Origin: M3007 sp032115775
Lineage (GTDB): Bacteria; Bacteroidota; Bacteroidia; Chitinophagales; Saprospiraceae
Assembly: GCA_032115775.1 (NCBI GenBank)
Contig: JAUMBL010000038.1
Span: 4,768 to 68,767, forward strand
DNA: 64,000 nucleotides
Direction: 5' to 3'
The translations under genes were made by a program, and so were the position numbers. This document shows positions 62,549 to 64,000 of this stretch, piece after piece. Every line of letters starts with the position of its first letter. The first letter of the stretch is position 1. The notes beneath the pieces are model-generated. The model was not told where the DNA came from and made no database searches. It was given only the letters and a program-made list of their open reading frames with translations.

Positions 62549-63736
62549 ATGGCCAACATACAATTTATCCGCCTTATAACCCCCGTCCTCCTGCTGCTGG
62601 CTTCCTGCCAAAACCAACCCACGCCGCAACAGCCGGAAACACAAACAACCGAAACCGCCGCCGACGCGCCCGCAGACACGCGCATCCGCCTCAGCGCCGC
62701 GCAGGTCAAAAACGCCCGGATCCAACTCGGCGAACCAATGCCGCGCCCGATGAAAGAATTTCTCCGAGCAGCCGCCGAGTTGCACTTGGATAAAGAACAG
62801 ACCGCTACCGCCGGCGCATTCACCAACGGCATCCTCACCGACCTGCGCGTAACCCAACATAAAGTGCTGCGCAAAGGCGACGTAGTCGCCGTAATCCAAA
62901 AGCCCGATTTAGTAGATATTCAGCAGGATTACCTGGAAAATCGCGACAAATTGGCGTTTCTGCAAGCCGAATTCAACCGTTTCAAACAGCTCAGCGCCGC
63001 CGACGCCACCGCGCTCAAAAATTTCCAAAAAGCGGAAGCCGAACTGCGCGCAGCACAAACTGCCGACAAGGCCATGGCCGCCCGCTTGCGGCAATTCCAA
63101 ATCAACCCGGAACAACTCAACGCCGATAATATAAATACGGATGTTCTGGTGAAAGCCCCCATCAGCGGTACCGTCACCCGCATCCATGCCGGCCTCGGCA
63201 GCGCTGTGCAAACCGGCGACGCCATTTGTGAAATGGCAGATTTTACCCAATTGCACCCGGTGATCTACGTATTTGAAAAGGATATCACCCGGGTAAAAAA
63301 CGGTCAAAAGGTACTCCTTCGACATCCAAGCACCCCCGGCGACAATCTCGCGGCCACGATTTACATCGTAGAGCGCGCGGTAGATCCGGAACGGAATGCG
63401 GTGCGCGTGCACGCGCGTTTCGACAAACAACCGACCCAGACGCTGGTCGCCGGCACGTATCTCGATGCGCAAATCATCGTCTCCGGCGCCGGCAATACCG
63501 CCGCGCTGCCCGAAGAGGCCGTTGTCCGCGAAGACACGGGAAGTTTTATCTTTGCGCTCGTGGAGCAAAGCGAACAGGAACAGATTTTTAGAAAAATCCC
63601 GGTGCGTATCGGCGCGTCCGACGGCGGGTACGTCGCAATTTACCCCGAAACGCCGCTGCCCGAAAAAGCAAAAATTGTGATCAAAGGCGCTTATTACGTG
63701 TCGGCGCAGGGCGCCGGAATAGAATTAGAGGAATAG
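62549..63736 (+). CDS. RND efflux periplasmic adaptor lipoprotein (CusB/CzcB type)
   Basis: The ATG at 62549 is favoured by its A-rich leader; an in-frame ATG at 62519, directly after the pump stop, would add ten residues. The 395-residue protein has lipobox LLLASC (Cys20), a Thr/Gln/Pro-rich linker and a barrel-sandwich hybrid (GILTDLRVTQHKVLRKGDVVAVIQKPDLVDIQQDYLE). A helical hairpin (about 120-175), a lipoyl half (VKAPISGTVTRIHAGLGSAVQTGD) and a beta-barrel follow. It bridges the pump and the outer-membrane channel. No C-terminal metal-chaperone domain or extra His-rich segment is seen. Confidence 0.9.
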   Translation: MANIQFIRLITPVLLLLASCQNQPTPQQPETQTTETAADAPADTRIRLSAAQVKNARIQLGEPMPRPMKEFLRAAAELHLDKEQTATAGAFTNGILTDLRVTQHKVLRKGDVVAVIQKPDLVDIQQDYLENRDKLAFLQAEFNRFKQLSAADATALKNFQKAEAELRAAQTADKAMAARLRQFQINPEQLNADNINTDVLVKAPISGTVTRIHAGLGSAVQTGDAICEMADFTQLHPVIYVFEKDITRVKNGQKVLLRHPSTPGDNLAATIYIVERAVDPERNAVRVHARFDKQPTQTLVAGTYLDAQIIVSGAGNTAALPEEAVVREDTGSFIFALVEQSEQEQIFRKIPVRIGASDGGYVAIYPETPLPEKAKIVIKGAYYVSAQGAGIELEE

Positions 63737-63742
63737 AAAGAA

Positions 63743-63813
63743 CTGCTTCGCCGAATGGCTGTTCGGCAAAAAATAGGTTCTTTTTAAACTTTCCCCACCG
63801 GCTAAGTAGTTCA
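63743..63813 (+). repeat. family A repeat, copy A6 (right half, decayed)
   Basis: CGGCAAAAAATAGGTTCTTTTT and the terminus CCACCGGCTAAGTAGTT line up with the right half of copy A2 (GGCAAAAAATGGATCC, CGACCGGCTAAGTAGTTAC). The last two bases of the terminus are changed (TTCA for TTAC) and the left half is absent. It lies about 90 bp upstream of the superoxide dismutase gene. Confidence 0.55.
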
Positions 63814-63899
63814 TAGTTTTTTTAAACCGCAACCCTGTTTAGGCGTTTATGGAGAAGCGCATCCAATTTACAAATTTCTCACCAACTTATCATACTATC

Positions 63900-64000
63900 A
63901 TGGCTTTTACCCTTCCGGATTTACCCTATGCTTTTCATGCTTTGGAGCCGCATATTGATGCGCGCACCATGGAAATCCACCACGGCAAGCACCATGCCGC
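63900..64000 (+). CDS. Fe/Mn superoxide dismutase, 3' end outside window
   Basis: The ATG at 63900 starts MAFTLPDLPYAFHALEPHIDARTMEIHHGKHHA, the conserved beginning of Fe/Mn superoxide dismutases (LPYAFHALEPHID, then HHGKHHA). The first metal-binding histidine is in this HHGKHH segment (about residues 27-32). Only 33 codons are visible. The enzyme turns superoxide into peroxide and oxygen in the cytoplasm. Metal choice cannot be read from this part. Confidence 0.93.
   Translation, partial: MAFTLPDLPYAFHALEPHIDARTMEIHHGKHHA

Noticed and set aside
1..64000. CRISPR arrays, rRNA and tRNA genes
   Set aside because: No run of short regularly spaced direct repeats and no cloverleaf or rRNA-like block was recognised by eye; a dedicated tRNA scan was not possible.

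Overview
The window comes from a member of the Bacteroidota, most likely a Saprospiria- or Chitinophagia-type environmental bacterium. The evidence is: type IX secretion (T9SS) parts PorU and PorV; the gliding protein GldG; several proteins ending in T9SS sorting domains; a DUF5606 protein next to frr; and Bacteroidota-type promoters (TANNTTTG -7 boxes) in front of at least a dozen genes. Base composition is fairly GC-rich for the phylum. No rRNA, tRNA, CRISPR array, prophage or complete insertion sequence was seen.

Layout. 1-2.3 kb: a cut-off cytochrome c lipoprotein, then a leftward set frr / DUF5606 / glycosyltransferase. 2.5-8.3 kb: a GAF-PP2C phosphatase and a biotin carrier protein converge on a very large soluble-adenylyl-cyclase-like signalling protein. 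8.5-20.7 kb, leftward: a FucP-type sugar permease, a GH108 muramidase, a 1974-residue T9SS type B surface protein, a secreted sugar dehydrogenase with a T9SS type A signal, and a GH3-family ligase. 20.8-27.7 kb: an acetyltransferase, the porU-porV pair and threonine dehydrogenase. 27.7-34.5 kb: a MoxR-type ATPase followed by housekeeping genes (rsgA, TIGR02757, carA, rsmI, purS, pssA). 35-47 kb: a SprB-repeat T9SS type B protein, an acyltransferase, a small secreted protein, an orphan LuxR response regulator, rlmN, a VWA membrane protein and a sortilin-like Asp-box protein. 47.6-57.2 kb: gldG, a monooxygenase-like protein, RNase HI, a TlpA-like thioredoxin, a VOC protein, rny and pheT. 57.4-63.7 kb: a metal-efflux locus (His-rich small protein, CusA-type pump fused to a TolC-like domain, adaptor lipoprotein). 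The window ends in a superoxide dismutase.

The least ordinary content lies between the genes. Repeat family A has six copies. Its ends read GTAACTACTTAGCCGG, the whole element is nearly palindromic, and one copy has a perfect 8-bp target duplication. It looks like a non-autonomous IS66-type element (MITE) and one copy sits directly upstream of a promoter. Repeat family B has four full copies. Each carries an invariant GC-rich hairpin next to a long hairpin whose arms are perfectly complementary within each copy but differ between copies, followed by a shared tail motif. I know of no described family that matches B. It is the best candidate here for an undescribed element. The tail motif also appears, apart from the full element, on both sides of the MoxR ATPase gene.

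Functionally, PorU and PorV would process and anchor at least three exported proteins encoded here (T9SS types A and B), and GldG belongs to the same gliding/secretion biology. Signalling is represented by the cyclase-like protein, the PP2C phosphatase and the response regulator. Assignments rest on motif reading only. No database search was possible.
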